From: Bacteroidia bacterium
GTDB lineage: Bacteria; Bacteroidota; Bacteroidia; SpSt-205
Reading direction: 5' to 3'
Assembly: GCA_026414975.1 (NCBI GenBank)
Contig: JAOAHZ010000002.1
Coordinates: forward strand, 1 to 64,000
DNA length: 64,000 nt
Below are positions 8,768-17,290 of the stretch, piece after piece. Below the pieces are notes generated by a model. The model was given only the letters and a program-made list of their open reading frames with translations. It had not been told where the DNA came from and made no database searches. The position numbers were made by a program, and so were the translations under genes. Every line of letters starts with the position of its first letter. Position 1 is the first letter of the stretch.

Positions 8768-9423
8768 TTCGCTTTCATCGGGAAGGATGGGCCTGGATTA
8801 CAGCTACCATGGGGATTGGGACGGTAGGGATTCTCTTAGCTCTCTGGCTCAGGCCCCCAGCTTGGCTTGGCTGGACTTTAGGAGGGCTCTGGCTGGTGTG
8901 GGCAGCGCTTCTGCTCAATTTCTTCCGCTACCCTAAGCGACCCTGCCCAAGTGAGCCCCATCTCATCTACGCACCTTGCGATGGAAAGGTCGTGGAAGTA
9001 TGTCCTACTTTTGAGCCCAAGCACTTTCATGCAGAAATGCTTCAAATCAGCATATTCATGTCCCCTCTCAACGTGCATGTCAACTGGGCTCCCGCACCAG
9101 GCACGCTTAGGGTCAAAGAACATATGTCGGGGACTTATTTGGTAGCTTGGCACCCAAAGGCCTCGCTCCTGAATGAACAAACCTTTCTGGCGGTAGAGGA
9201 CACGACTACTGAACGCTACTACGCCCTGAGACAAATAGCTGGCATCTTAGCTCGCCGCATTTCTACTTATCCTTCCGTCGGCTCTACCTTGAAAGCCGGA
9301 GAAGAAATCGGTTTCATCAAGTTCGGCTCACGCGTGGACGTGCTCCTCCCCCTCAATGCCCAAGCCAAAGTGCGCCCCGGAGATAGAGTACGAGGAGCTC
9401 TAACTCCAATCGCTCAGTGGTAA
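8758..9423 (+). CDS. psd: Phosphatidylserine decarboxylase family proenzyme
   Basis: A 221-residue protein of the short PSD class (archaeal/Bacteroidota type A). It has two N-terminal hydrophobic segments, the region FMSPLNVHVNW, and the self-cleavage site GS within KFGSRVDVLLP near residue 190, where the Ser becomes the pyruvoyl cofactor. It converts phosphatidylserine to phosphatidylethanolamine at the inner membrane. I start at the ATG at 8758 (MAIVRFHREGW), since RFHREG is the usual family N-terminus; this overlaps the upstream stop. The following kinase gene overlaps the stop codon as TAATG, so the genes are translationally coupled. Confidence 0.88.
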   Translation: MAIVRFHREGWAWITATMGIGTVGILLALWLRPPAWLGWTLGGLWLVWAALLLNFFRYPKRPCPSEPHLIYAPCDGKVVEVCPTFEPKHFHAEMLQISIFMSPLNVHVNWAPAPGTLRVKEHMSGTYLVAWHPKASLLNEQTFLAVEDTTTERYYALRQIAGILARRISTYPSVGSTLKAGEEIGFIKFGSRVDVLLPLNAQAKVRPGDRVRGALTPIAQW

Positions 9424-10031
9424 TGCACATCGCTCTCGCCGGCAATATTGGCTCAGGCAAAACGTATGCCACCTACATCTTGAGCCAAGCCCTTCGTTAC
9501 GAAGCAGCCTACGAGGATGATAAGGAAAACCCGTTTTTGTTAGACTTCTATCAAGACATGGTGCGCTGGGCTTTCCCCATGCAGATTTATCTCCTGAATA
9601 AGCGGTTAGAGACCACCCTTCAAATCCAGCGCAGCGGGAAAGATTACATCCAAGACCGTACAATGTACGAAGATGCTGAGGTATTTGCGCCAGTTCTGCG
9701 GGAAATGAACATTCTGCCAGCGCGTGAATACGAAGTCTATCGGGCTCTTTTTGAGAAAATAGCTTCGCTTGTGCGCCCGCCTGACCTACTTGTTTATCTG
9801 CGGGCTTCGGTACCTACCCTGGTGGATCAAATACTAGCCCGAGGACGCCCCTACGAGGAAAATATCAGCTTAGAATATCTACGCAAGCTCAACCAGGCCT
9901 ATGATGCTTGGTATGAGCAATATGAACGGGGACCGAAAATCATGGTAGTCATGGATGCGCTTCACGGACGCGAGGATGGCCCCGCCCAACTGGTTGATCA
10001 GGTCGTACGACGAGTTGTTAGTTTATTCTGA
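9423..10031 (+). CDS. Deoxynucleoside kinase family protein
   Basis: A P-loop kinase of about 202 residues. Walker A is GNIGSGKT at residues 7-14. The middle has the DR motif in QDRTMYED, typical of dCK/dGK-type kinases, and the C-terminal half contains the lid region ARGRPYEENI with its Arg residues. It phosphorylates deoxynucleosides for nucleotide salvage; whether it prefers purines or pyrimidines is not clear. The start ATG overlaps the psd stop (TAATG) and its own stop overlaps the mqnD start (TGATG). Confidence 0.85.
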   Translation: MHIALAGNIGSGKTYATYILSQALRYEAAYEDDKENPFLLDFYQDMVRWAFPMQIYLLNKRLETTLQIQRSGKDYIQDRTMYEDAEVFAPVLREMNILPAREYEVYRALFEKIASLVRPPDLLVYLRASVPTLVDQILARGRPYEENISLEYLRKLNQAYDAWYEQYERGPKIMVVMDALHGREDGPAQLVDQVVRRVVSLF

Positions 10032-10861
10032 TGCGGAGGCCCCTCACGGTCGCTATCAGTCCTTGTCCAAATGATACCTTCGTATGGGGTGCTATAGCCC
10101 TGGGGTACGTGAAGGTCCCCTTTTCCCTTCGCTTCCGTTATGAGGATATTCAGACCCTCAACCAGCTGGCACACAGAGGAGAGGCTGATATTTTGAAAAT
10201 CTCCTTCTACCAATACGCCCTTTTACCCCGAGGCAGCTATCAGCTTCTATCGGCTGGAGCGGCACTGGGCTACGGGGTCGGCCCCCTCTTAGTCGCCCGA
10301 AGGCGCCTAAGTAACACTGAACTATCCTCAGCCCGAATAGGGATTCCGGGAAAAGGAACGACCGCCTACAGCCTTCTGCGTTTTTTCTTACCTCAGGCCG
10401 AGCACTTAGTGGAAATGCGATATGAAAAGCTCATGCCCGCTGTAGCTCGGGGAGACTTAGAGGCGGCTGTCATCATTCATGAGAGCCGCTTCACTTACAA
10501 GCAGTGGGGGCTGGTGTGCTTACAAGACCTGGGCGAATACTGGACTCAAGTAACTGGCTATCCTATACCTCTTGGGGGCGTAGCGGTGCGCCGAGGCTTA
10601 CCTCGTCGGCTTATCAGCCGAGCACTGCGCTATAGCCTACGCCTCGCATGGCAAGGTAAAGTACCCGGCTTGAACGCTTACATCGGTACTTACGCTCAGG
10701 AACTAAACCCCTCCGTGCAAAAGGCCCATATAGACTTGTATGTCAATTCATTCACCCAGCGACTCGGCCCCGTAGGAAGCCAGGCCGTGCGCTTCTATCT
10801 CCGTTGGGTGCAGCAGCAATCCCGAGTTTACTCTAACTTTACATATCCCTCTCTACTTTGA
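10031..10861 (+). CDS. mqnD: 1,4-dihydroxy-6-naphthoate synthase (futalosine menaquinone pathway)
   Basis: A 276-residue protein with the periplasmic-binding-protein-like fold used by MqnA/MqnD. The N-terminal SPCPNDTFVWGA (about 10-21) and the later GEADILKISFYQY and IGIPGKGTTAY are characteristic of MqnD, which converts cyclic de-hypoxanthinylfutalosine to 1,4-dihydroxy-6-naphthoate. This means that menaquinone is made by the futalosine route rather than by MenF-MenD. It lies in the middle of the operon, start-overlapping with the kinase. The other mqn genes are not in this window. Confidence 0.9.
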   Translation: MRRPLTVAISPCPNDTFVWGAIALGYVKVPFSLRFRYEDIQTLNQLAHRGEADILKISFYQYALLPRGSYQLLSAGAALGYGVGPLLVARRRLSNTELSSARIGIPGKGTTAYSLLRFFLPQAEHLVEMRYEKLMPAVARGDLEAAVIIHESRFTYKQWGLVCLQDLGEYWTQVTGYPIPLGGVAVRRGLPRRLISRALRYSLRLAWQGKVPGLNAYIGTYAQELNPSVQKAHIDLYVNSFTQRLGPVGSQAVRFYLRWVQQQSRVYSNFTYPSLL

Positions 10862-10866
10862 GGCGG

Positions 10867-11547
10867 ATGCTCAACCGAAAAGTACTCGTCGTGGATGACG
10901 AGCCTGATGTCCTTGAGATACTCTCCTACAATCTCAAGCAAGAAGGGTATGAGCCGCTTTTAGCTGAAGAAGGAGAAGCCGCCTTGAGACTAGCTCAGCA
11001 GCATCAGCCTGCGGTAGTCCTTTTAGATATCATGATGCCGGGGATAGATGGATTAGAAGTCTGTCGGCGCTTGCGCAAATTGCCTGAGACTCGGGAGAGT
11101 TATATCATCTTCCTCACGGCACGCTCCGAGGAGTTTGCTGAACTGGCGGGTTTTGAAGCCGGAGCCGATGACTTCTTGGTAAAACCTGTCCGCCCTCGTT
11201 CCCTCCTGAGTCGTCTTAAAGCTCTTTCGCGCCGCGCAACCCCTTTGCAGCGGCTTCAGTTCCCGGGCATAGAAATCGTACCTGATGAGTACGCCGTACA
11301 TAAGGAGGGCCAGGTCATTCCCCTCTCTAAAAAGGAGTTTGAGCTACTTTTCGCCTTAGCAAGCCGTCCCTATAAGTACTTTTCCCGAGATACTCTGCTG
11401 GATAGAGTTTGGGGTAGTGATACTTTCGTGATTCCCCGCACTGTAGATGTCCATATTCGGAAGCTCAGAGAAAAAATAGGCGCAGGATACATAGAAACCC
11501 TCAAAGGTGTCGGGTACCGTTTTGTGCCAGAGCCTCAGGAAGAGTAA
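10867..11547 (+). CDS. OmpR/PhoB-family response regulator
   Basis: A receiver domain (about residues 5-120), with the acidic pocket DDE near 10, the phospho-acceptor Asp near 54 in VVLLDIMMPG, and the conserved Lys in FLVKPVR near 106, is followed by a winged-helix DNA-binding domain ending in TVDVHIRKLREKIG and GVGYRF. It is a transcription factor driven by phosphorylation. No sensor kinase gene is adjacent, so it is an orphan here. It closes the five-gene operon; I choose the ATG at 10867 (MLNRKVLVVDDE) over the TTG at 10858, which overlaps the mqnD stop. No terminator is obvious downstream. Confidence 0.92.
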   Translation: MLNRKVLVVDDEPDVLEILSYNLKQEGYEPLLAEEGEAALRLAQQHQPAVVLLDIMMPGIDGLEVCRRLRKLPETRESYIIFLTARSEEFAELAGFEAGADDFLVKPVRPRSLLSRLKALSRRATPLQRLQFPGIEIVPDEYAVHKEGQVIPLSKKEFELLFALASRPYKYFSRDTLLDRVWGSDTFVIPRTVDVHIRKLREKIGAGYIETLKGVGYRFVPEPQEE

Positions 11548-11721
11548 GGCGGCCGTTATTCATACATTTCCCTTGTTGTGTCTCAAGCTACGCTCCGCTC
11601 GTAGGACGTGCATCTTTATCTCAAAGCAAAGCGCCGAAGAACCCCACCCCAACTGGGAGATCGTAGCGCAAAGACCGTAGAGCCTGATACGCTATAAAGC
11701 GGCTATCTTGGGTATTCAAGG

Positions 11722-12750
11722 CTACGGCGTATTGAGCGGCTCGCCGGGGTCTATCTCTTCAAGAACGGGGAAAATAGTGGTGGGGTCTAAGAACTCCCCC
11801 ACATATTCTGAACTGGATATATAACGCACTATGCCAAACTTATCTATCAAATACGCTGCAGGTAAAGGGATACCTGCTTCGTACCCAGCGGCCGTGGCTT
11901 GAAGGAATGAGTTTGTGTAGGCGTTTCCGTATCGGCGGATGACGCTAAAGGTATCATCGGAGAGCATTTGAAACGATACGCCCAGTCGCTTTATCATGTC
12001 CCGATTCACGCCAAGGGGGTCTGGACCGATGCCCAAGATGACGACATTTTTAGCGTAAAACTTCTCTTTGTTTTTCTCATACGTCCGCAGCATCATGTGG
12101 CATCCAGGACACCAGTCCCCCCGTACAAAAAGGAGAAGCACAGGATTCTTATGCAGGAAATCGGAGAGACGATAAATACGTCCATCCGTCCCTTGAAGAG
12201 CGAAATCCGGAGCTTTATCCCCGACCTTGACCGCATAGCCACCAGATGAGCCCTTGACGATAAACGGGGCATCTTGGATATAGCCCGCTGAAATCACTGC
12301 GCCAGGCAAAGCACTCACCATCGCCCCCCAAGGCATAACTCCCTCTTTAGCTCCCAGCTTGAGTAGAAGGAATATCCCAACCCCTATCAAAGCGGGTTCT
12401 ACCCACAGATAACGAGTATAAGTAAAACGATGCATGTACCTCTGCCGTACCGTGAGCGCTAAGCCAAAGACTATTGTAGCCGGCAAAGCCAATAGTAGCT
12501 TATCCGTCCATGGATAAGGCAAGCTAAGAGCGAGCAGCGTATTGCCTGCAAAAGTGGCTGCATACTGGATCGGCCCCGTAAAGCGCTGAAAATCCAGTCC
12601 AATGAGCAGACTACCTAACCCACCGACCCACGAGGCATATTCGGCGTAAGGTAGATTTAGGGCATACGCTATAGCTCCGTACAATTGCATCAGCAAGCCG
12701 GTATAAGTGGGAAGCGGTATGGTATTCCACAATTCCCTCATAGCTTCCAC
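11722..12750 (-). CDS. Membrane-anchored thioredoxin-fold (peroxiredoxin/TlpA-like) protein
   Basis: A 342-residue protein. The N-terminal ~150 residues contain about four hydrophobic segments. The C-terminal half is an AhpC/TSA-type thioredoxin domain beginning near VGDKAPDFAL, with the redox motif CPGC in RGDWCPGCHMM and the downstream cis-Pro region GIPLPAAYLID. It probably acts as a thiol-disulfide reductase or peroxidase with the domain tethered to the membrane. The start is taken as the GTG at 12750, 10 bases after the upstream stop; the ATG three codons later is an alternative. It probably shares a message with the PAS-phosphatase gene. Confidence 0.75.
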   Translation of the reverse strand: MEAMRELWNTIPLPTYTGLLMQLYGAIAYALNLPYAEYASWVGGLGSLLIGLDFQRFTGPIQYAATFAGNTLLALSLPYPWTDKLLLALPATIVFGLALTVRQRYMHRFTYTRYLWVEPALIGVGIFLLLKLGAKEGVMPWGAMVSALPGAVISAGYIQDAPFIVKGSSGGYAVKVGDKAPDFALQGTDGRIYRLSDFLHKNPVLLLFVRGDWCPGCHMMLRTYEKNKEKFYAKNVVILGIGPDPLGVNRDMIKRLGVSFQMLSDDTFSVIRRYGNAYTNSFLQATAAGYEAGIPLPAAYLIDKFGIVRYISSSEYVGEFLDPTTIFPVLEEIDPGEPLNTP

Positions 12751-12760
12751 TAGACAAACT

Positions 12761-13930
12761 TTAGGCTTTTATCTCAAAAGCTACGATAAGTACATCATCT
12801 ATCTGCTCAAAGCTACCCTTCCAATCATGAAAAAAGGTCAAGAGAGCTTCCTTTTGCTGAGCTAAGGGCAGAGAGGATGTATCCTCAAGAATTCGTTTGA
12901 AAGGACCTGTCATTAGCTTTTTGCCCTTCGGTCCACCAAACTGGTCTGCATACCCGTCTGTACTTAGAAAAATACGCATGCCGGGTTGAAGGGGCAGCAC
13001 ATGATCTTCCCAAGTGTGGTCAGGTGGCGTAGCACCTCCAATAGCGTACCGCTCCCCCTTTGCCTCGCAGAGCCTACCGTCCTGCACATACAACAGAGGT
13101 CGTCCAGCTGAAGCCCACCATAAAGAAGTAGCCGAGGGATCAAACCGAATGAGGATTGCATCAGCCCCATCTCTCACCTTTTCTACATTCAGGATAGCTG
13201 CCAAACTCCGATGAAAGCTCGTCAGAAGCTGCGCTGGAGTCGGTATAGGAATAGATTGAAAAGCTTGATTGATGAGAGCGAGAGAGAGCATCACCATCAT
13301 TGCTCCAGGCACACCATGCCCCGTACAGTCTCCAAGAAGCACATATTTATACCCCTCTCGCTGCCCTATCCAGTAGAAATCCCCGCTAACGATATCGCGG
13401 GGAATGTAAATGACAAAGCTGTCGTAGCCTAACTGAGCTACCTCGGCGGGCGGCGGCAAAGCCGCAATCTGGAGACGACGGGCGTATTGAATGCTTTCCA
13501 ACAGTTTCCGGTTTTGGTCTTCTATAATCCGCTGAAGTCGCAGGCGTTCCCTTATGTCCCGAATGTAGAGAATAATCGCCGGCTGCCCAGCGAACTTATC
13601 CAGTCGGGTGCTGATTTCTACGGGGATACTTTCCCCTGATGCATGAAGTAGAAAGAGTTCAGTTGACACCGCCCCACCAGCCTCCCAAGCATCGGCTATG
13701 AGCTCAGCACTCCGACTCACAGAGGCAGGCGCACAAATGTGGGTGAACATACCTCCAGTCAAGTCGGCTGGGGCATAGCCAAGCAGCTTGGCAACACTGG
13801 GATTAGCGTACAAGATTTGCCCAGACGAAGCATGTACGATGATAATCACATCATTTGCCCCTTCCACAATCTCCCGGAAGGGAATATCCCTAACCGTTAG
13901 CGCCTGTTGTACCTTAGTCCAAAACCCCAT
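12761..13930 (-). CDS. PAS domain plus SpoIIE-type PP2C phosphatase
   Basis: A 389-residue signalling protein. A PAS domain (about 15-130: VEGANDVIIIVHASSG, with RDIRERLRLQ closing it) is joined by a coiled-coil linker to a SpoIIE/RsbU-type serine phosphatase domain. Metal-binding motifs are visible as SGDFYW, GDCTGHGVPGAMM, STDGYADQ and QIDDVLIVA. Such proteins dephosphorylate anti-anti-sigma factors or other signalling partners in response to a sensed signal. No transmembrane segment is seen, so it should be cytoplasmic. A TATATTTG box lies 17 bases upstream of the ATG, giving a leader of about 12 bases. Confidence 0.9.
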   Translation of the reverse strand: MGFWTKVQQALTVRDIPFREIVEGANDVIIIVHASSGQILYANPSVAKLLGYAPADLTGGMFTHICAPASVSRSAELIADAWEAGGAVSTELFLLHASGESIPVEISTRLDKFAGQPAIILYIRDIRERLRLQRIIEDQNRKLLESIQYARRLQIAALPPPAEVAQLGYDSFVIYIPRDIVSGDFYWIGQREGYKYVLLGDCTGHGVPGAMMVMLSLALINQAFQSIPIPTPAQLLTSFHRSLAAILNVEKVRDGADAILIRFDPSATSLWWASAGRPLLYVQDGRLCEAKGERYAIGGATPPDHTWEDHVLPLQPGMRIFLSTDGYADQFGGPKGKKLMTGPFKRILEDTSSLPLAQQKEALLTFFHDWKGSFEQIDDVLIVAFEIKA

Positions 13931-13947
13931 GGCAAAAAGGATTTAGA

Positions 13948-13955
13948 CAAATATA
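13948..13955 (-). promoter_or_regulatory. TAnnTTTG box of the PAS-phosphatase gene
   Basis: TATATTTG on the minus strand, 17 bases before the ATG at 13930: one of the minority of boxes here that leave a real leader. Confidence 0.5.
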
Positions 13956-14092
13956 GTCCATTTGATTAGATACTGTTCTGTAAGCACAATAGTGTGGCGC
14001 GTAATAGTCAGATTAGATGGCCGATCGGAGCTTTGCTGGGTTTCAGATAGGACGATGCCCTGTGAGCGAGCATAGCATCTGAGAGCGGCTGT

Positions 14093-15040
14093 TCAGTTGA
14101 GGTTTGCTATAGCCAGTTCGCAGTGCTTTTGTATATCCTCATGGATATGGTTGTAGGGCCGAGGCTGAAAAGCGTGTCCCGTAAGACGCTGATACACTTC
14201 TATGTATCGTTCTCGGGCTTCCTGTATAACCTCAGGCGCTAAGGGCGGCGGTGTAGCGTTGGGCTGTCCCTGAAAGCCCTGACGCATAAGCCACTCTCGT
14301 ACATATTCTTTCGTGAGGTGAATTTGAGGGTCTTGGCGGGCTTGTCGCTCGTAATACCCCTCCAGCTTGAGGTAACGGGCGCTGTCAGGCGTATGCACTT
14401 CATCAGCCAGGAGAACTTCACCCTCCCACTCCCCAAACTCATATTTAGCATCGCAGAGGAGCATTCCGCCCCGTTCGGCGATTTCTACCCCTTTTTTGAA
14501 GAGATTGAAGGCATATTCTCGGATCCGCTCCCACTGAGGGGCCGGAACAAGCCCTGACTCCACTATCTCCCGTTCGGATATCTCCACATCGTGGCCAATT
14601 ACCGACTTAGTCGTAGGAGTAAGAATGGGCTCGGGCAAAAGGTCATTCTCTATCAGCCCATCTGGCAAGCGCACCCCACTGATAAGCCGATTTCCAGTTC
14701 GATAAAGCCGCCACGCATACCCCACTAAACACCGACGGATGATTACTTCTACAGGAAATACCCTTACCCGTCGCATGAGAAGGACATTAGGGTCAGGTGT
14801 AGCTATCCATGCAGAGGGTATCTCACCTTGATAGGTTCGGAACATAAAATCCGAAATACCCGTCAGGACCTGACCTTTGTGAGGAATAGTCTCCGACAAG
14901 ACGGTGTCAAAAGCAGAAATACGATCGGTTGTTACGATTAGAAGGTACTCGTGGTCTATCTCATACACATCCCGCACCTTTCCCCGATAAAAGCCTGTCT
15001 GACGAGGCAGGTTGAAGTGAGTTTCACGTAAAGTGTTCAT
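14093..15040 (-). CDS. purC: Phosphoribosylaminoimidazole-succinocarboxamide (SAICAR) synthase
   Basis: A 315-residue enzyme of purine biosynthesis that joins CAIR and aspartate using ATP. Hallmarks are YRGKVRDVYEI near the N-terminus, TTDRISAFD, the central RRCLVGYAWRLY, the GHDVEISE stretch and DAKYEFGEW. The length matches the longer form of the enzyme found in Bacteroidota and eukaryotes (about 300 residues rather than 240). It starts 12 bases after the yebC stop and is very likely co-transcribed with it. No separate promoter box is evident. Confidence 0.96.
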   Translation of the reverse strand: MNTLRETHFNLPRQTGFYRGKVRDVYEIDHEYLLIVTTDRISAFDTVLSETIPHKGQVLTGISDFMFRTYQGEIPSAWIATPDPNVLLMRRVRVFPVEVIIRRCLVGYAWRLYRTGNRLISGVRLPDGLIENDLLPEPILTPTTKSVIGHDVEISEREIVESGLVPAPQWERIREYAFNLFKKGVEIAERGGMLLCDAKYEFGEWEGEVLLADEVHTPDSARYLKLEGYYERQARQDPQIHLTKEYVREWLMRQGFQGQPNATPPPLAPEVIQEARERYIEVYQRLTGHAFQPRPYNHIHEDIQKHCELAIANLN

Positions 15041-15052
15041 AAACCCATGTTT

Positions 15053-15805
15053 TCACGAAACAGCGGCGTAGCGAGCTGCAATTTCATCTGTCATAGCTAA
15101 GTTGTGATACACCTTTTGAACATCATCGTGTTCTTCTAACTGCTCTATGAGCCGTATGGCTTTCTGGGCTTCATCCCAAGAAAGTTGGACATAAGAGTTA
15201 GGAACCCAAGCTAAAGAGGCTTCTTCGGGTTCCACGTTGAGCCTATCCAGAGCTTCCTGCACGGCCCCGAAGTCCTCGTAGCTGCAAGTGATGATAGCTG
15301 CGCCTTCGCCGATTTCTACATCTTCGGCGCCCGCTTCTATCATAGCTTCTAAGAAAGCTTCTTCGCTAGGAAGCCGTTCGGCAGGGACGGTAAATACGCC
15401 TTTACGCGTGAAGAGGTAAGAGACCGAGCCAGAGGTGGCTAAACTCCCTCCACTGCGCGAAAAGAGCGTTCTTAGCTGAGATACGGTGCGATTGGTATTG
15501 TCGGTCATAGCCTCTATGAGCACAGCAATGCCCCCCGGTGCATACCCTTCATACAAGACTTCGGTGTAATTGTCTGCACCCGAGCCGCCCTTAGAGATAG
15601 CGCGCTCTATTACATCCTTGGGCATGTTAGCTCGGCGCGCATTTTGGATAGCCAAACGAAGGCGAGGGTTGAAGTCTGGATTAGGCCCGCCTTCTCGGGC
15701 AGCAACGGTGATTTCGCGCACAAGCCGTGTGAAGAGGGCTCCTCGCCGGGCATCCACGACCGCTTTCTTACGCTTTATCTGGGCCCACTTACTATGACCC
15801 GCCAT
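15053..15805 (-). CDS. yebC: YebC/TACO1-family regulatory protein
   Basis: A 250-residue protein starting with the family hallmark MAGHSKWAQIKRKK, followed by the conserved core ARRANMPKDVIERAI and YEGYAPGG. The family is described as DNA-binding regulators or as factors that help ribosomes translate difficult (for example proline-rich) stretches. The start at 15805 is fixed by MAGHSKW and by the promoter box TATCTTTG that ends exactly 4 bases upstream; the in-frame extension upstream runs through the promoter. It is the first gene of a yebC-purC pair. Confidence 0.95.
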   Translation of the reverse strand: MAGHSKWAQIKRKKAVVDARRGALFTRLVREITVAAREGGPNPDFNPRLRLAIQNARRANMPKDVIERAISKGGSGADNYTEVLYEGYAPGGIAVLIEAMTDNTNRTVSQLRTLFSRSGGSLATSGSVSYLFTRKGVFTVPAERLPSEEAFLEAMIEAGAEDVEIGEGAAIITCSYEDFGAVQEALDRLNVEPEEASLAWVPNSYVQLSWDEAQKAIRLIEQLEEHDDVQKVYHNLAMTDEIAARYAAVS

Positions 15806-15809
15806 ACAG

Positions 15810-15817
15810 CAAAGATA
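15810..15817 (-). promoter_or_regulatory. TAnnTTTG box 4 bases before yebC
   Basis: TATCTTTG, then CTGT, then the ATG of MAGHSKW. The start is independently fixed by family homology, which makes this one of the best cases for a leaderless message. Confidence 0.75.
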
Positions 15818-15826
15818 CAAAGCCTC

Positions 15827-17227
15827 TTAGCGTTTTTTCTTGAGGAAAGCGTAAGCAGGCAGCCCTACTCCAACCCAACCTATTACCGTGAGAAAGCTTC
15901 GGATTTCTACCCCCTCAGAGAGACACGGCTCTACAGCCGTGATTAGCACCGCCACACTTGCTGGAATCATCAGAGGAGCCAGCAAAAGTCTCATTCCTCG
16001 TCCCTTGTATCCCATTCCAAGCGAGAGTAAAGTCATACTCCCATAAGCCGCTAGCGTAGTCCATGCGCTGGCTACATAGCCAAACCTTGGGATTCCATAC
16101 AGATTGCCCAGCCACGTAATCAGACTTCCTGTACCCGTTATGAGAATTCCAATAGCTGGGTTCGCCCGACGCTTATACCAAATAGAGGCTTGTATAAGAG
16201 ACCCCGTAAGCAGATTAGCCCAAAGGAGGATAGAAATGACTCGGAAGCATTCATGATACGCTTCGGGGAAAATCGGACGGGGCAGAAGCCCTCCCCAGCG
16301 AGTAGTCAGTAGAGGTTTTACCCATAAGAGGAGAAAAGTGAGCCCAGCCAAAGCTATGGCGTGATATAAAACCCAGCTGCGCAGGAAGAACCGCTCGCTA
16401 TGTCGATATCGGCCCAAAAGTAAAGGCTCGCCAGCCTGCCGGTAAGCTTGAACAAAAAGGGCTAGCGCCATCGCAGCCTTATAGGCGGCCCCATACAGAG
16501 CTGTCTCAGTCAGGCTGTACCGAGCTAAAAGCACTCGGTCTAACACATCATTGGTCGCCCCTAAAAGTCCCATGAAAGCCAAGACTATGCCATATCGGAG
16601 AAGAAGTGAAACCGCGGGCGTATTATCCATCGGAGAACGCACAGATGGGCCCCATAGCAGCCCCCATGCCAACCGCAAAAAAGAAGCAAAAAGATTGGCC
16701 CATAAAATGAATCGCAATCCATAGCTACGCAATCCCACTCCCCATACATTGAGCAGCATGAATAGACCAACATGGCTCAGTTGAATCACAGCAAACCGTA
16801 CAGGAGCTCCAAGAGCACGCTGATAGGCTAAAGCAAAACTGCCTAAAGCATCTATCGTCCATATACCAATAGTCAGCCACAAAAGCTCCTCCTGCGAAGC
16901 GTAACCCAACGAAGCCGATACAAACGGAACCATGACCATTAGCGGTACATTCAGCATTACCGCAAACCCTAATAAGAGTCCCAGAACCTTCCAAAATGTG
17001 CCACCCATTCTATCTTTCTCCCCAAAGCGAAAGTAAGCTGTCTCCATCCCTAATCCCGTCGCTATGAGTCCAAACACCATCCAAGAGTACAGCTCCGATA
17101 AACGCCCATAATCTTCCACAGAAAGCCTATGTACATACAGAGGGGTAAGCAGCCAGTTCAAAAATCGAGCCGTAGCACTCGTCAGTCCATACACTGCTCC
17201 ATGGTAAAGAAGCCTTCGCAGCGACAC
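15827..17227 (-). CDS. Polysaccharide/lipid flippase (MATE/MOP superfamily, Wzx-like)
   Basis: A 466-residue polytopic protein with about twelve to fourteen hydrophobic helices. It begins with the MOP-superfamily polysaccharide biosynthesis pattern (YGLTSATARFLNWLLTPLYVHRLS and EDYGRLSELYSWM). Such proteins move undecaprenyl-linked sugars or other lipid-linked units across the inner membrane. No glycan gene cluster surrounds it, so the substrate is unknown. The start is GTG (then SLRRLLYH), exactly 4 bases after the box TACATTTG. It is divergent from the secreted protein gene at 17291. Confidence 0.85.
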   Translation of the reverse strand: MSLRRLLYHGAVYGLTSATARFLNWLLTPLYVHRLSVEDYGRLSELYSWMVFGLIATGLGMETAYFRFGEKDRMGGTFWKVLGLLLGFAVMLNVPLMVMVPFVSASLGYASQEELLWLTIGIWTIDALGSFALAYQRALGAPVRFAVIQLSHVGLFMLLNVWGVGLRSYGLRFILWANLFASFLRLAWGLLWGPSVRSPMDNTPAVSLLLRYGIVLAFMGLLGATNDVLDRVLLARYSLTETALYGAAYKAAMALALFVQAYRQAGEPLLLGRYRHSERFFLRSWVLYHAIALAGLTFLLLWVKPLLTTRWGGLLPRPIFPEAYHECFRVISILLWANLLTGSLIQASIWYKRRANPAIGILITGTGSLITWLGNLYGIPRFGYVASAWTTLAAYGSMTLLSLGMGYKGRGMRLLLAPLMIPASVAVLITAVEPCLSEGVEIRSFLTVIGWVGVGLPAYAFLKKKR

Positions 17228-17231
17228 AGCT

Positions 17232-17239
17232 CAAATGTA
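17232..17239 (-). promoter_or_regulatory. TAnnTTTG box 4 bases before a GTG start
   Basis: TACATTTG, then AGCT, then the GTG of the flippase gene. Confidence 0.65.
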
Positions 17240-17276
17240 GGCTTCTCTCGGACGAGTTTGGGACGATAAGATTTTG

Positions 17277-17284
17277 TATTTTGG
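17277..17284 (+). promoter_or_regulatory. Near-consensus promoter box
   Basis: TATTTTGG (one mismatch to TAnnTTTG) ends 6 bases before the ATG at 17291. A TTTG at 17257-17260 is a possible -33 element. Confidence 0.4.
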
Positions 17285-17290
17285 TCAGGT

